A stretch of DNA of 64,000 nt from Saccharomonospora xinjiangensis XJ-54 (GTDB lineage Bacteria; Actinomycetota; Actinomycetes; Mycobacteriales; Pseudonocardiaceae), in contig NZ_JH636049.1 of assembly GCF_000258175.1 (NCBI RefSeq), positions 644,982 through 708,981 of the forward strand. The letters run 5' to 3'. A program made the position numbers and the translations under genes. The notes under the pieces were generated by a model, which saw only the letters and a list, made by a program, of their open reading frames with translations, did not search any database and was not told where the DNA came from. Shown here piece by piece: positions 44,066 through 55,129 of the stretch (its first letter is position 1; each line of letters opens with the position of its first letter).

Positions 44066-44102
44066 AACAATCGGCTGCCCCGACAGTTCTCGCGGAGTAC
44101 TG

Positions 44103-45233
44103 ATGACACAGACACAGCCGCTTCCGCACGTTTCGTCCGTGGCCGGCGACCCCGGTGCGGGCAACGCGCGCATCATCGGCGTCGGCACGGCGGTGCCCGC
44201 CTTCTCCTACTCGCAGCGGGAACTACTCGACATCTTCGGCATCACCGACCCCCGCGTGAGGTCGGTGTTCCTCAACAGTGCGATCGAGCGCCGCTTCCTC
44301 AACCTTCCTCCCAAGCTGCCCGACGGGACCCGGCACATGGAGACCCAGGGCGAGCTGCTCAAGAAGCACCGCACCCACGGCATCGAGATGGGCGCGCGGT
44401 CGCTCCAGGCGTGCCTCAAGCAGGCCGAGGCCGATCTCGACGACGTCAGCTACCTGTGCTGTGTCTCCTCCACCGGCTTTCTGACCCCGGGCTTCAGCGC
44501 GCTGGTCATCCGCGAGCTGGGCCTTCGATCCGACTGCGCCCGCCTCGACGTGGTGGGCATGGGCTGCAACGCCGGTCTCAACGGCCTCGGTGCGGTGTCC
44601 GGCTGGGCGAGGGCGCACCCCGGCAAGCTCGCCGTCCTGCTGTGCATCGAAGCGTGCTCGGCGGCCTACGTCTTCGACGGCACCATGCGAACGTCGGTGG
44701 TCAACAGCCTCTTCGGCGACGGTTCCTCCTCGGTGGCCGTGCTCGCGGGCGAGGACGACCGCGAGGGGCCCGCGATCCTCAAGTTCAACAGCTGCATCGT
44801 GCCGGAAGCGATCGACGCCATGCGGTACGACTGGGACGACGACGCGGGCAAGTTCAGCTTCTACCTCGACCAGGACGTGCCCTACGTGGTGGGAGCACAC
44901 GCCGAGACGATCATCGGTGGCCTGCTCGCGGGCACCGGCCTTCGCAGGGACGACATCTCACACTGGATCGTGCACTCCGGCGGCAAGAAGGTCGTTGACT
45001 CCGTGATGGTCAATCTCGGACTGACCAAAAGGGACGTCCGGCACACCACGTCGGTGCTGCGCGACTACGGGAACCTCTCCAGCGGGTCGTTCCTGTTCTC
45101 CTACAGCGCGCTCGTTGACGAGGGCGTCGTGCGCCCCGGCGACTACGGCGTGCTGATGACCATGGGCCCCGGTTCCACCATCGAGACGGCCCTGATCCAG
45201 TGGCGTCCCGGCGACGAGCCCGGTCGCAGGTAG
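44103..45233 (+). CDS. dpgA: DpgA-type type III PKS (3,5-dihydroxyphenylacetyl-CoA synthase)
   Basis: 376 residues, the usual chalcone-synthase-fold length. DpgA enzymes condense four malonyl-CoA into the cyclic precursor of 3,5-dihydroxyphenylacetyl-CoA. The nucleophilic Cys is in VVGMGCNAG (about residue 155). The His of the HWIVHSGGKK segment (about 285-290) and the Asn of the DYGNLSSGS segment complete the catalytic triad. It heads a plus-strand operon with dpgB, dpgC, an aldehyde dehydrogenase gene and dpgD, divergent from the PKS genes. ATG 44103 follows a GCGGAG-like site. In glycopeptide clusters the same set makes dihydroxyphenylglycine; here the aminotransferase is absent and a ligase-loaded PKS is present, so a benzoate-type starter is the more likely end point. 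Confidence 0.95.
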   Translation: MTQTQPLPHVSSVAGDPGAGNARIIGVGTAVPAFSYSQRELLDIFGITDPRVRSVFLNSAIERRFLNLPPKLPDGTRHMETQGELLKKHRTHGIEMGARSLQACLKQAEADLDDVSYLCCVSSTGFLTPGFSALVIRELGLRSDCARLDVVGMGCNAGLNGLGAVSGWARAHPGKLAVLLCIEACSAAYVFDGTMRTSVVNSLFGDGSSSVAVLAGEDDREGPAILKFNSCIVPEAIDAMRYDWDDDAGKFSFYLDQDVPYVVGAHAETIIGGLLAGTGLRRDDISHWIVHSGGKKVVDSVMVNLGLTKRDVRHTTSVLRDYGNLSSGSFLFSYSALVDEGVVRPGDYGVLMTMGPGSTIETALIQWRPGDEPGRR

Positions 45234-45261
45234 TTTCCCGACTAGCAGATTGGTGACTCAG

Positions 45262-47312
<2,051 letters not shown>

Positions 47313-47358
47313 GCCGCCGTGCCCGCCTCCCGCATCCGCGCTCGCCCGGCGAGGGCTC

Positions 47359-48840
47359 ATGACACGCGGCTGGGAGGAACGCGCCGCCGTGTTCGACGTG
47401 GAATCCGTGCGCGGTCAGGTGTTCAGCTCGGGCTGGCGGGAGGCGGGCGGCGGCAGTGTCGAGGTCACCGAACCCGCCACCGGCGCGGTTCTCACGGTCA
47501 CCGGGATCGCCGACGCCGACGACATCCGTTCCGCCGTCCGATCGGCCGAGCTGGCGCAGCCTTCCTGGGCCGCGCTGGCTCCCGCCGACCGCGCGGCTGT
47601 GCTGCGCGAAGCCGCGTCGCTGCTCGAAACACACCGCGAGGACGTCGCGGCCTGGTTGATCCGGGAGGGCGGAGCGGTCGCGGCGAAGGCGGAGTTCGAG
47701 ATCCGCTCGGCCATCGACGAGTTGTGGGCGGCGGCTGCGTTGCCGACCCAGCCTCACGGCTGCCTGCTGCCGGCCGACCCCGGTCACCACAGCGTCGGGC
47801 GCAGGGTTCCGCTCGGCGTGGTCGGTGTCATCAGCCCGTGGAACTTCCCGCTGGTCCTCGCGTTGCGGGCGGTGGCGCCCGCGCTGGCGCTCGGCAACGC
47901 CGTCGTGCTCAAACCGGATGTGCACACACCGGTGTCCGGCGGCGTGGTGATCGCCCGTCTCTTCGAGCTGGCGGGTCTGCCCCGCGACGTCCTGCACGTC
48001 CTTCCCGGTGACGCGGGGCCCGGCAGGGCGCTGACCGAGCACCCGGCCGTCGGCATGATCGCCTTCACCGGCTCCACCACGGCCGGTCGCGAGGTGGGCG
48101 CCGTGGCGGGACGGTCACTCAAGCGGGTCTCGCTGGAACTCGGCGGGAACAACGCGCTGATCGTGCTGGAGGACGCCGACCTCGACGCGGCGAGTTCGGC
48201 AGGCGCCTGGGGCTCCTTCCTGCACCAGGGCCAGATCTGCATGGCGGTGGGCAGGCACATCGTGGTCGAGTCGGTGGCAGGCGACTACGTGGAGCGCCTC
48301 GCCACGCGAGCACGGGGCCTCACCGTCGGTGACCCGTGGACCGGGAAGGTCGCACTCGGTCCGCTCATCAACACCACACAACTGTCCAGAGTGGATCGAA
48401 TCGTGCGGGAGAGCGTCGCGGCGGGAGCGCACCTGTGTGCGGGAGGAGAGCCACGAGGACTGTTCTACCCTCCGACGGTACTCTCCGGCGTCACCGGGGA
48501 CATGCCCGCGTTCACCGAGGAGGTTTTCGGCCCGGTGGCGCCAGTGATCGTCGTGCGGGACGAGGACGAGGCCGTCGAGGTGGCCAACCGCACCGAGTAC
48601 GGCCTCTCCGCCGCCGTGCAGACCGGTTCGGCCGAACGCGGTGTCGCGATGGCCGCCCGCCTTCACACCGGGATCGTGCATGTCAACGGCCAGACCATCG
48701 ACGACAACGCCTACGTCCCCTTCGGAGGGCGAGGCGCCTCCGGCAACGGAAGCCGCCACGGCGCCCCGCACAGCTGGGACGAGTTCACCCAGTGGCAGTG
48801 GCTCACCGTGCGCGGCACCGCCCCGCTCTACCCGTTCTGA
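47359..48840 (+). CDS. NAD(P)-dependent aldehyde dehydrogenase, benzaldehyde-dehydrogenase-like
   Basis: 493 residues of the ALDH superfamily. Key features are the substrate/cofactor region [10 protein letters not shown], the general-base Glu in [10 protein letters not shown], the catalytic Cys in [12 protein letters not shown], and [10 protein letters not shown] near the C-terminus. The form is closest to benzaldehyde/vanillin dehydrogenases. In context it would oxidise 3,5-dihydroxybenzaldehyde to 3,5-dihydroxybenzoate for the PKS loading ligase; this substrate is inferred. A ThDP-dependent arylglyoxylate decarboxylase that would make the aldehyde is not seen in the window. The start ATG 47359 follows GAGGG; the frame is open further upstream but there overlaps dpgC out of frame. 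Confidence 0.9.
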   Translation: MTRGWEERAAVFDVESVRGQVFSSGWREAGGGSVEVTEPATGAVLTVTGIADADDIRSAVRSAELAQPSWAALAPADRAAVLREAASLLETHREDVAAWLIREGGAVAAKAEFEIRSAIDELWAAAALPTQPHGCLLPADPGHHSVGRRVPLGVVGVISPWNFPLVLALRAVAPALALGNAVVLKPDVHTPVSGGVVIARLFELAGLPRDVLHVLPGDAGPGRALTEHPAVGMIAFTGSTTAGREVGAVAGRSLKRVSLELGGNNALIVLEDADLDAASSAGAWGSFLHQGQICMAVGRHIVVESVAGDYVERLATRARGLTVGDPWTGKVALGPLINTTQLSRVDRIVRESVAAGAHLCAGGEPRGLFYPPTVLSGVTGDMPAFTEEVFGPVAPVIVVRDEDEAVEVANRTEYGLSAAVQTGSAERGVAMAARLHTGIVHVNGQTIDDNAYVPFGGRGASGNGSRHGAPHSWDEFTQWQWLTVRGTAPLYPF

Positions 48841-48865
48841 TCGCCGAACTCGACAGGGAGGCCCG

Positions 48866-49669
48866 ATGCCGGACGAGAAGCCACGCGTCCGCTACCGCAA
48901 GGAGGGGCACGTCGCCTACGTCACGCTCGACCGGCCGGAGGTCCTCAACGCGATGGACCTGCGGATGCACGTCGAACTGGCCGAGGTCTGGGACGACTTC
49001 GACCGCGACGACACGATCTGGCTCGGCGTGCTGACCGGGGCTGGCGATCGGGCCTTCTCGGTGGGCCAGGACCTCAAGGAACTCGTCGCCAGGGTCGAGG
49101 GTGGCGAGGGCCCTTCGAGTTTCGGCAGTCGCGGGCGGCCGGGCTGGCCCCGGCTCACCGAACGGTTCGACCTGTCGAAACCGCTGATCGCCAGGGTCAA
49201 CGGCTACGCGCTCGGCGGAGGGTTCGAACTGGCGCTGGCCTGCGACATCATCGTGGCGGCCGAGCACGCCACCTTCGCGCTTCCCGAAGCCCGCCTCGGC
49301 CTCGTTCCCGGCGCGGGCGGGGTGTTCCGGCTGGCGAGGCAGCTACCGTTTCGCACCGCGCTCGGCCATCTGATGACGGGACGGCGCCTTTCCGCCGACC
49401 GCGCACTGCACCTCGGTCTCGTCAACGACGTGGTGCCCGCCGACCAGCTGGACGACTGCGTGGCAGGGTGGGTGCGGGACATCCTGCGCTGCGCTCCGCT
49501 GTCCGTGCGGGCCGTCAAGGAGGCCGCGGCGGCATCGGTGGCGCTGCCGCTGGACCAGGCTTTCGCCACTCGCTACACGTGGGAGGACAGGCGGATGCAC
49601 AGCCGCGACGCCCGCGAAGGACCGCTGGCGTTCGTGGAGAAACGCCCTCCGGTGTGGACTGGGGACTGA
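48866..49669 (+). CDS. dpgD: DpgD-type enoyl-CoA hydratase
   Basis: 267-residue crotonase-family enzyme. DpgD acts with DpgB in the dehydrations that complete 3,5-dihydroxyphenylacetyl-CoA. Motifs include [10 protein letters not shown], the oxyanion-hole loop [16 protein letters not shown] and [13 protein letters not shown]. It is the last gene of the dpg operon, 25 bases after the aldehyde dehydrogenase, with GGGAGG 5 bases before ATG 48866. Placing the aldehyde dehydrogenase between dpgC and dpgD, inside the operon, argues that it belongs to the same pathway. General enoyl-CoA hydratase activity is the only serious alternative. Confidence 0.92.
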   Translation: MPDEKPRVRYRKEGHVAYVTLDRPEVLNAMDLRMHVELAEVWDDFDRDDTIWLGVLTGAGDRAFSVGQDLKELVARVEGGEGPSSFGSRGRPGWPRLTERFDLSKPLIARVNGYALGGGFELALACDIIVAAEHATFALPEARLGLVPGAGGVFRLARQLPFRTALGHLMTGRRLSADRALHLGLVNDVVPADQLDDCVAGWVRDILRCAPLSVRAVKEAAAASVALPLDQAFATRYTWEDRRMHSRDAREGPLAFVEKRPPVWTGD

Positions 49670-49746
49670 GGGGTCAGCGGAGTCTGAGGGGTGAGAGGGG
49701 CCAGAGGGACCTGACCTCGCCCGATCCAGTGCCCGATCCAGTGCCC

Positions 49747-49774
49747 GATCCGGGGTCGGATCCGGGGTCGGATC
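49747..49774. terminator. Overlapping hairpins between dpgD and the transposase gene
   Basis: Two overlapping copies of GATCCGGGGTCGGATC (49747-49762 and 49759-49774) can each form a 6-bp stem with a GGGT loop. Just before them cccgatccagtg is repeated in tandem. The second hairpin ends on the stop codon of the minus-strand transposase gene, so it may stop transcription from both sides. There is no U-tract. Confidence 0.45.
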
Positions 49775-50663
49775 AGGCCGTCTCCCTGCCGTCCTCGGCG
49801 TAGGCGAGCCGCTCGGCGTTCGAGAACACCTGCGCGGCCGAGGCGAGTGTGACGTGCCGGTGCCAGCCGATCCACGATCTCCCCTCGAAATGACCAAGGC
49901 CGAAGCGCTCCACCAGTTCCTGCCTGCCCTGTTCCATGCGCCGCCTGATCTCCGTGGGGCGGATGACCGTGCCTGCCACCACCTCGCCGCCGACCCGCAC
50001 CACGTAGGGCAGCCCGCGCCGGTCCAGTGCCGCCCTGAACCCGTCGCTGTCGCCGTATCCGTCGCCCGCCACCACGACGGGCGGGCGAAGCCCCCAGCCG
50101 ACGAGGTCGTCGAGCATCTCCACCGCGAGCACCCACAGTGGACGGTGGGTTTCGGTGCGCGGGACGCCGCAGCGGTGGCGCCGCCGCGAGGTCTCGGCGA
50201 CCGGTCCTTCGCGGTTCCATTCCAGCGGCACGAACAGCCGCCAGTTCACCGTCGCGGCGACGCTGTCACCGACCAGGTGCATGCTGGCACCGACCTGGCA
50301 GTTCGTGACTTTCCCCAGACCGGGGGCGTACTGCCGCGCCACGCAGGCGGACCCGGTGCCGTCCTTGGGAAACGCGAGATCGCCGATCACCCAGGCGACC
50401 GGTCGCACGAGCCGGCTGGCCCACCGCGCCAACCGCGCCCTGACCGGCATCAGCTCCCACGTCGAGGACGTGACGAACTGCTGGAGCACCTGGTGATCGA
50501 TGCCGAGGCGGCGCGCCATCGGAAGCATCGATTTGCGCCCGCCGTCCAGCAGGAGTCCCCTCAGGTACAGTTCCGCCTTCGCGCGCTGGTCCGACCTCGC
50601 CAGCGAGGCGAAGACCTCCGCCGTGAATCTGGTCAAGCGGTCGCGCTCACCCACGTCGTCCAC
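49773..50663 (-). CDS. IS701-type (DDE) transposase
   Basis: 296 residues resembling IS701-family transposases common in actinomycetes. It has the N-terminal FASLARSDQRAKAELYLRGL segment and three candidate acidic residues: Asp in VIGDLAFPKDG (about residue 94), Asp in VVVAGDGYGD (about 200) and Glu in FEGRSWIGWHRH (about 262). By this reading the catalytic core is complete. It begins at GTG 50663 and sits between the dpg operon and the methoxymalonyl operon, transcribed toward dpgD. I could not find clear terminal inverted repeats or a target duplication, so it may be a resident transposase gene, no longer a full insertion sequence. Confidence 0.8.
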   Translation of the reverse strand: MDDVGERDRLTRFTAEVFASLARSDQRAKAELYLRGLLLDGGRKSMLPMARRLGIDHQVLQQFVTSSTWELMPVRARLARWASRLVRPVAWVIGDLAFPKDGTGSACVARQYAPGLGKVTNCQVGASMHLVGDSVAATVNWRLFVPLEWNREGPVAETSRRRHRCGVPRTETHRPLWVLAVEMLDDLVGWGLRPPVVVAGDGYGDSDGFRAALDRRGLPYVVRVGGEVVAGTVIRPTEIRRRMEQGRQELVERFGLGHFEGRSWIGWHRHVTLASAAQVFSNAERLAYAEDGRETA

Positions 50664-50991
50664 GCCTCGGTCACCCCTGTCCTGAGCTCCAGCGTGCGCC
50701 TTGAGGACCAGCGTCCCGAACGGCTCTAACAGCCGCCTAACACGACGTCTCCCGGCGGCGCGCGAGGCAGGAAGGCGGCGAATGGTGAGAACCGACCTGA
50801 CAAAGTCCGTTTAGGGGACCCACTTTCTTCCCTCCGGTATTAGGGGCTTGACCGGGCAACTCGCGCGTCAATAGCCTCGTGTTCGCCGAGTTCTCACCGG
50901 TTCTGCCCCGGAGTTGATTTCCGCGGTCTTTTCCGGTGATTTCCGTTCCGAATTCGTGCTACGGCGGCGCGGCGACATCTGCGGAGGTTCG
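50664..50991. promoter_or_regulatory. Intergenic region ahead of the methoxymalonyl operon
   Basis: 328 bases between the divergent transposase and fkbK genes. It contains the exact 19-base cluster motif (50793-50811) and a weak TTGACC (50848-50853) downstream of it. No small gene is evident. Confidence 0.6.
50793..50811 (+). promoter_or_regulatory. Shared 19-base motif, copy upstream of fkbK
   Basis: cgacctgacaaagtccgtt occurs here and identically at 55111-55129, both in intergenic DNA and in the same orientation relative to the downstream plus-strand gene. A degenerate copy lies before dpgA. Probably a binding site for a cluster regulator. Confidence 0.6.
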
Positions 50992-51855
50992 ATGACGACC
51001 CACAACGCCCACCGCGTTGCCGTCGTGGGAGCCGGGGTGATGGGCACCAACATCGCCACGATGATTCTCGGGCACGGCGTCCCTGTGATCCTCACCGACC
51101 TCGGCGACACTGTCCTTGACCAGGCCAGATCCTCGATCTACGGCATGCTCCGGCACGCCAGGCTGCTGGGAGCCCAGCCAGCAGGAGTGCCACTCGGCGA
51201 CCTGGTCACCACCACCGTCCCCGAGGAGGTGGCCGGGGTGACGGCCGTCATCGAGGCGGTGACCGAATCGACCGAGGTGAAGGCGAAAGTACTCGGCGAG
51301 TATTCCGGGCTCGTTCGCCCCGGAACGCCGATCATCTCGAACACCTCGGGAATACCTGTCGATGAAATGGCGAACTGGGTGGCACGGCCCGCCGAACTCG
51401 CCGGCACACATTTCATGAATCCGGCGTATCTGATCCGGATGGTGGAGGTGGTGCGGGGTCCGCGCACCGGCGACGAGACGATGGCCGCCATCACCGCGTT
51501 GCTCACCGCGCTCGACCGCCGCCCTGTCGTGGTCGGCGACTCGCCCGGTTTCGTCACCAGCAGGCTGCTGCACCCGATGATCAACGACGCGGCCCGGCTG
51601 GTCGGCGGCGGGACGGCCACAGCGGAGGCGGTGGACGCGCTGATGGAAGGCTGCCTCGGGCATCCCACCGGACCGCTGCGCACGGCCGATCTCATCGGCC
51701 TCGACAACCTCGCGGACTCTCTCCAGGCCATCTACGAGCGCACGGGCGACGAGGGCGCCCGCCCGTGCGACACGCTGCTGGCGAAGGTCCGCGACGGTGA
51801 CCTCGGCCGCAAGAGCGGCAGGGGCTTCTACGACTACGGGAGGACGAAGCCGTGA
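50992..51855 (+). CDS. fkbK: FkbK-type 3-hydroxyacyl-CoA dehydrogenase (methoxymalonyl-ACP pathway)
   Basis: 287 residues with an N-terminal Rossmann motif (VAVVGAGVMGTNIA) and the 3-hydroxyacyl-CoA dehydrogenase arrangement (ISNTSGIPVDEMA, GTHFMNP, VVGDSPGFVTSRLLHP). In the methoxymalonyl-ACP pathway this enzyme oxidises the glyceryl-ACP hydroxyl with NAD(P). It opens the plus-strand set fkbK-fkbJ-fkbI-fkbH; its stop overlaps the GTG of the ACP gene. The ATG at 50992 has GGAGG 5 bases upstream and matches the start of the Rossmann fold; the frame continues upstream to 50914 without a better site. Confidence 0.93.
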   Translation: MTTHNAHRVAVVGAGVMGTNIATMILGHGVPVILTDLGDTVLDQARSSIYGMLRHARLLGAQPAGVPLGDLVTTTVPEEVAGVTAVIEAVTESTEVKAKVLGEYSGLVRPGTPIISNTSGIPVDEMANWVARPAELAGTHFMNPAYLIRMVEVVRGPRTGDETMAAITALLTALDRRPVVVGDSPGFVTSRLLHPMINDAARLVGGGTATAEAVDALMEGCLGHPTGPLRTADLIGLDNLADSLQAIYERTGDEGARPCDTLLAKVRDGDLGRKSGRGFYDYGRTKP

Positions 51856-52136
51856 CCACGACCGACAACGTGCCGGACGCGGCGGCCATCGAGGCCGCGT
51901 TGCTCGACCTGCTCGAAGGGCGCACCAAGACGAAGCTCGACCGCGACCAGGAGTTGTTCTCCTCGGGGCTGGTCTCGTCCATGTTCGCCATGGAGCTGAT
52001 CGTCCACTTGGAACAAAACTACGGGATCTCCATCACGGGGCCGGATCTGAAGCTGGACAACTTCCAGACCGTCGCGAAGATGACCGACCTCGTCCTGCGT
52101 CTGCGCGACGACTCGACGGCCCACTCCGGTGCCTGA
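51852..52136 (+). CDS. fkbJ: FkbJ-type discrete acyl carrier protein
   Basis: 94-residue carrier on which glyceryl-, hydroxymalonyl- and finally methoxymalonyl units are built. The phosphopantetheine Ser lies in SSGLVSSMFAMEL, the SSMFAMEL form seen in ACPs of this pathway. DNFQTV follows near the C-terminus. GTG 51852 overlaps the fkbK stop, and the 3' end overlaps fkbI by 8 bases, so the three are tightly coupled. The partner AT is probably that of PKS module 2 or 6. Confidence 0.93.
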   Translation: MTTTDNVPDAAAIEAALLDLLEGRTKTKLDRDQELFSSGLVSSMFAMELIVHLEQNYGISITGPDLKLDNFQTVAKMTDLVLRLRDDSTAHSGA

Positions 52137-53241
52137 TCACCTCGCTGCCGAGCGAGCCCTCGTCGATTCGCTCGTCGCGGAGAACGCCGAGACGTGGGAC
52201 CTCGCGGGTCGTATCCCGGCGGAGGTCCTGCGCGAACTCGGCACCGCCGGTCTGCTGTGCGCTCAGGTTCCCACCGCCCATGGCGGTCGCGGCCTCACCA
52301 GCGCGGACAACGGCGAGTTCACCGCCCATGTCGGCAGCCGGTGCAGCTCGCTGCGTAGCGTGATGACCTCGCAGGGCATGGCAGCGTGGACGGTGCAGCG
52401 GTTCGGCGACCGGAGCCAGAGGGACACGCTGCTCGCCCAGCTCACCAGCGGCCACCTCGCCGCCGTCGGCTTCTCCGAGCCGGAAGCCGGAAGCGACCTC
52501 TCCGCCATCCGCACCGAGATCCGTGCCGAGGGCGACACCGTGGTGGTGACAGGGCACAAGGTGTGGATGACCGCCGCCTGCTACGCCGACCTTTTGATCG
52601 TCGTCGGCCGGTTCGACGGCGGCGCGGCCGCGGTGGTGGTGCCGTCGTCGGCCGACGGCGTCAGGGTGCGCAAGGTCGCCGACCCACTCGGCTGCCGCGC
52701 GGCGGGACACGCGGAGGTCGAACTCGACGAGGTGCGGCTGCCCGCCTCCAGTGTTCTCGGCGGCGTCGGCCAGTCACTGCCACTGCTGCTCACCACCGCG
52801 CTGGCCTACGGGCGGTTCTCCGTCGCGTGGGGGTGTGTCGGCATCCTGCGCGCCTGTCTCGCCTCGGCGGCGGCGCATGCCGCGAACCGGACCCAGTCCG
52901 GCGTTCCTCTCGCGGGGCACCAGCTGGTGGCCCGGCACCTGGCCGAACTGGTCGCCGACGAACGGACTGCGGCGCTGGCCTGCGAAAGAGCCAGCCGCTG
53001 CTGGGACGAGGCGTCGCCGGACCTGGTCATCGCCACCGTGCTCGCCAAGCACGTCAGCGCGCGGAACGCCGCACGAGGGGCGGCGAGGGCCGTGCAGGTA
53101 CTCGCCTCGGCAGGAGCACGGGACGGCCATGTCGTCGCGCGCGCCTACCGGGACGCGAAGCTGATGGAACTCATCGAGGGCAGTAACGAGATCTGCCAGC
53201 TGCTGCTCGCCGAGCACGCCGTCGCAGGCGCCTCACGTTGA
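52129..53241 (+). CDS. fkbI: FkbI-type acyl-CoA dehydrogenase (methoxymalonyl-ACP pathway)
   Basis: 370-residue flavin-dependent dehydrogenase fold with VGFSEPEAGSDLS in the FAD-binding middle region, VTGHKVWMTAA, and the C-terminal helix MELIEGSNEICQLLLAEH. In this pathway it acts on the ACP-bound glyceryl-derived unit on the way to hydroxymalonyl-ACP. The GTG start at 52129 overlaps the ACP gene by 8 bases. Context and size fit the FkbI family better than a beta-oxidation enzyme. Confidence 0.93.
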   Translation: MPDHLAAERALVDSLVAENAETWDLAGRIPAEVLRELGTAGLLCAQVPTAHGGRGLTSADNGEFTAHVGSRCSSLRSVMTSQGMAAWTVQRFGDRSQRDTLLAQLTSGHLAAVGFSEPEAGSDLSAIRTEIRAEGDTVVVTGHKVWMTAACYADLLIVVGRFDGGAAAVVVPSSADGVRVRKVADPLGCRAAGHAEVELDEVRLPASSVLGGVGQSLPLLLTTALAYGRFSVAWGCVGILRACLASAAAHAANRTQSGVPLAGHQLVARHLAELVADERTAALACERASRCWDEASPDLVIATVLAKHVSARNAARGAARAVQVLASAGARDGHVVARAYRDAKLMELIEGSNEICQLLLAEHAVAGASR

Positions 53242-53259
53242 TTTCATCGAGGAGGGATC

Positions 53260-54354
53260 GTGCCCGACCCGCAGAATCTGGTGAAGTGCCTGGTCTGGGA
53301 TCTCGACAACACACTGTGGCAGGGAACGCTGCTGGAGGATCGCGAGGTCCGGCTCGCCGACGCGGTCCGCGAGGTGGTCACCACACTCGACTCACGCGGC
53401 ATCCTGCAATCGGTGTCCAGCAAGAACGACCAGGACCTCGCGCTGGCCCGACTCGACGAGCTGGGCATCGCCGAGTACTTCGTGCTGCCGAGGATCGGCT
53501 GGGGCCGCAAGTCCGACGCCGTCCGCGAGATCGCCGAGAAGCTGAAGTTCAAACAGAGCACCATGGCGTTCATCGACGACCAGCCCGCGGAGCGGGCCGA
53601 GGTGCTGTACCACCTGCCCGACGTCCGCTGCTACACCGCCGAACAGGTGCTCTCCCTGCCTGCCCTGCCCGAGTTCAGTCCCGCCACGGTGACCACGGAT
53701 TCGCGCAGGCGCAGGCAGATGTACCAGGCCGGGTTCCGGAGGGAGGCCGAACAGGCCGCGTTCACCGGGCCCGACGAGGAGTTCCTGCGCTCGCTGCACC
53801 TCGAAATGGAGATCGGCAGGGCGAGTCAGGAAGACGTGAGCCGGGTCGAGGAACTCACGGTGCGCACCAGCCAGATGAACGCCACCGGCGTGCACTACTC
53901 GGACGAGACCTTGCGCGGGCTGCTGGACGACCCCGCGCACGAGGTGCTGGTGACCTCCCTGCGCGACCGCTTCGGCCCGCACGGGGCCGTCGGCGTTCTG
54001 CTGCTGCGCTTCCATCCCGGGGTCTGGCATCTGAAGTTGCTGGCGACCTCGTGCCGGGTGGTCTCCTTCGGTGCGGGCGCTGTGCTGCTGAACTGGCTCA
54101 CCGACCAGGCCGCCCGCGCCGGGGTGCATCTCGTCGCCGATTTCCGCCGCACCGACCGCAATCGCATGATGGAGGTCGCCTACCGGTTCGCGGGGTACGG
54201 CGAGCAGTCCTGCGCCTGCCTCGACGAGCTGGTGACCGCGCCCGAGGCGGTGCAGCGACTGCACCTGCTTCCCGCGCCTCGCAGCGCGCCGACGACGATG
54301 CGGCTGACCGCCCCGGACCTGGCCGCCGACCACGCGGTGGCGGCCACGCCTTGA
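53260..54354 (+). CDS. fkbH: FkbH-type glyceryl-ACP synthase (HAD fold)
   Basis: 364 residues. The N-terminal HAD-type domain carries VWDLDNTLWQGTL (about 12-24) and FIDDQPAERAEV. A C-terminal GNAT-like domain follows (about 180-340). FkbH loads and dephosphorylates 1,3-bisphosphoglycerate to give glyceryl-ACP, the first step toward methoxymalonyl-ACP. The GTG start has a strong GAGGAGG site and lies 18 bases after fkbI. Its stop faces the stop of fkbG with a 10-base gap. Confidence 0.95.
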   Translation: MPDPQNLVKCLVWDLDNTLWQGTLLEDREVRLADAVREVVTTLDSRGILQSVSSKNDQDLALARLDELGIAEYFVLPRIGWGRKSDAVREIAEKLKFKQSTMAFIDDQPAERAEVLYHLPDVRCYTAEQVLSLPALPEFSPATVTTDSRRRRQMYQAGFRREAEQAAFTGPDEEFLRSLHLEMEIGRASQEDVSRVEELTVRTSQMNATGVHYSDETLRGLLDDPAHEVLVTSLRDRFGPHGAVGVLLLRFHPGVWHLKLLATSCRVVSFGAGAVLLNWLTDQAARAGVHLVADFRRTDRNRMMEVAYRFAGYGEQSCACLDELVTAPEAVQRLHLLPAPRSAPTTMRLTAPDLAADHAVAATP

Positions 54355-54367
54355 GGTTGACGCCTCA
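54352..54367. terminator. Small hairpin across the convergent stops of fkbH and fkbG
   Basis: TGAGG-TTGACG-CCTCA spans both stop codons of the convergent genes. The 5-bp stem is weak, so this is only a candidate bidirectional terminator. Confidence 0.25.
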
Positions 54368-55033
54368 CCCGGTCTTCTTGCGCGCCAGCGTGATCCCGTC
54401 AGCGCTGGGGAGCAGGGCCATCTCCACCCTGTCGTCGTCGCGGATGAACGTGTTCAGTTCACGCAGGGCGACCGTGTCGGGGTCCTGGATCCCGGGGTCG
54501 ATCACCCTGCCGAAGAACAGCGTGTTGTCGAGCACGATGAGGCCGCCCTGGCGAACCAGAGTCAGGGCGGCCTCGTAGTACGCGCGGTATCCGCTCTTGT
54601 CGGCGTCGATGAACACGAGATCGAAACTTCCCGGCCCTCGCTCGGCCTCCAGCGCGGCGAGCGTGGCGGAACCCTCACCGATGCGCACGTCGATGCGGTC
54701 GGCGACCTGCGCGCGTTCCCAGTAGGGCCGTGCGATGTCCGGCCACTTCGTACTGATGTCGCATGTCACCAGCCTGCCGTCCGCCGGGAGAGCCCTGGCC
54801 ATGCACAGCGTGCTGTATCCCGTGAAGGTGCCCACTTCGAGTACCTCCCGCGCCCCGACAAGGCTCACCAGCAGCGCCAGGAACTGGCCCTCCTCCGCCA
54901 TCACCTGCATGGCCTCGCCCATCGGCAGCTGGGCTGTCTCGTGCCGGAGGTCACGCAAGATCTCGTCGTCCCTGAGGGACACGTCCCGAACGTAGTCGAG
55001 CAACTCGGGGGAATATTCGATCTGATTCGCCAT
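54365..55033 (-). CDS. fkbG: FkbG-type SAM-dependent O-methyltransferase
   Basis: 222 residues of the class I, cation-dependent O-methyltransferase family. SAM motif I is in [31 protein letters not shown] and [11 protein letters not shown] carry the metal-binding Asp/Asn residues typical of this family. It should methylate the 2-hydroxyl of hydroxymalonyl-ACP. Unlike its four partners it lies on the opposite strand, convergent with fkbH and divergent from the LAL regulator. The frame is open to 55339, but ATG 55033 gives the family-typical N-terminus and avoids running into the regulator gene. Confidence 0.92.
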   Translation of the reverse strand: MANQIEYSPELLDYVRDVSLRDDEILRDLRHETAQLPMGEAMQVMAEEGQFLALLVSLVGAREVLEVGTFTGYSTLCMARALPADGRLVTCDISTKWPDIARPYWERAQVADRIDVRIGEGSATLAALEAERGPGSFDLVFIDADKSGYRAYYEAALTLVRQGGLIVLDNTLFFGRVIDPGIQDPDTVALRELNTFIRDDDRVEMALLPSADGITLARKKTG

Positions 55034-55110
55034 AGGATCACGATAGAGGGAGAACCTGATCGGGACGAGTATCGGACTCGAACAGGACGTAATGCGTCCA
55101 CAAACGACTA

Positions 55111-55129
55111 CGACCTGACAAAGTCCGTT
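55111..55129 (+). promoter_or_regulatory. Shared 19-base motif, copy between fkbG and the LAL regulator gene
   Basis: cgacctgacaaagtccgtt, identical to 50793-50811. It lies in the 122 bases between the divergent fkbG and luxR starts, so it could act on either gene. A TAATAT box at 55223-55228 further downstream suggests a promoter for the regulator. Confidence 0.6.

Larger units (their letters stand above)
43646..44102. promoter_or_regulatory. Divergent intergenic control region between the PKS and dpg operons
   Basis: 457 bases without a gene separate the start of the first PKS gene (minus) from dpgA (plus). The stretch is less GC-rich than the genes around it. It holds a degenerate copy of the cluster 19-base motif (43950-43967), a promoter-like TTGCCA-18-TAATAT toward dpgA, and an 8-base inverted repeat beside the expected transcription start. 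I see no convincing -10/-35 pair for the PKS direction. Confidence 0.7.

Noticed and set aside
49727..49775. CRISPR-like array
   Set aside because: Only two copies of each short unit, no spacers and no cas genes.
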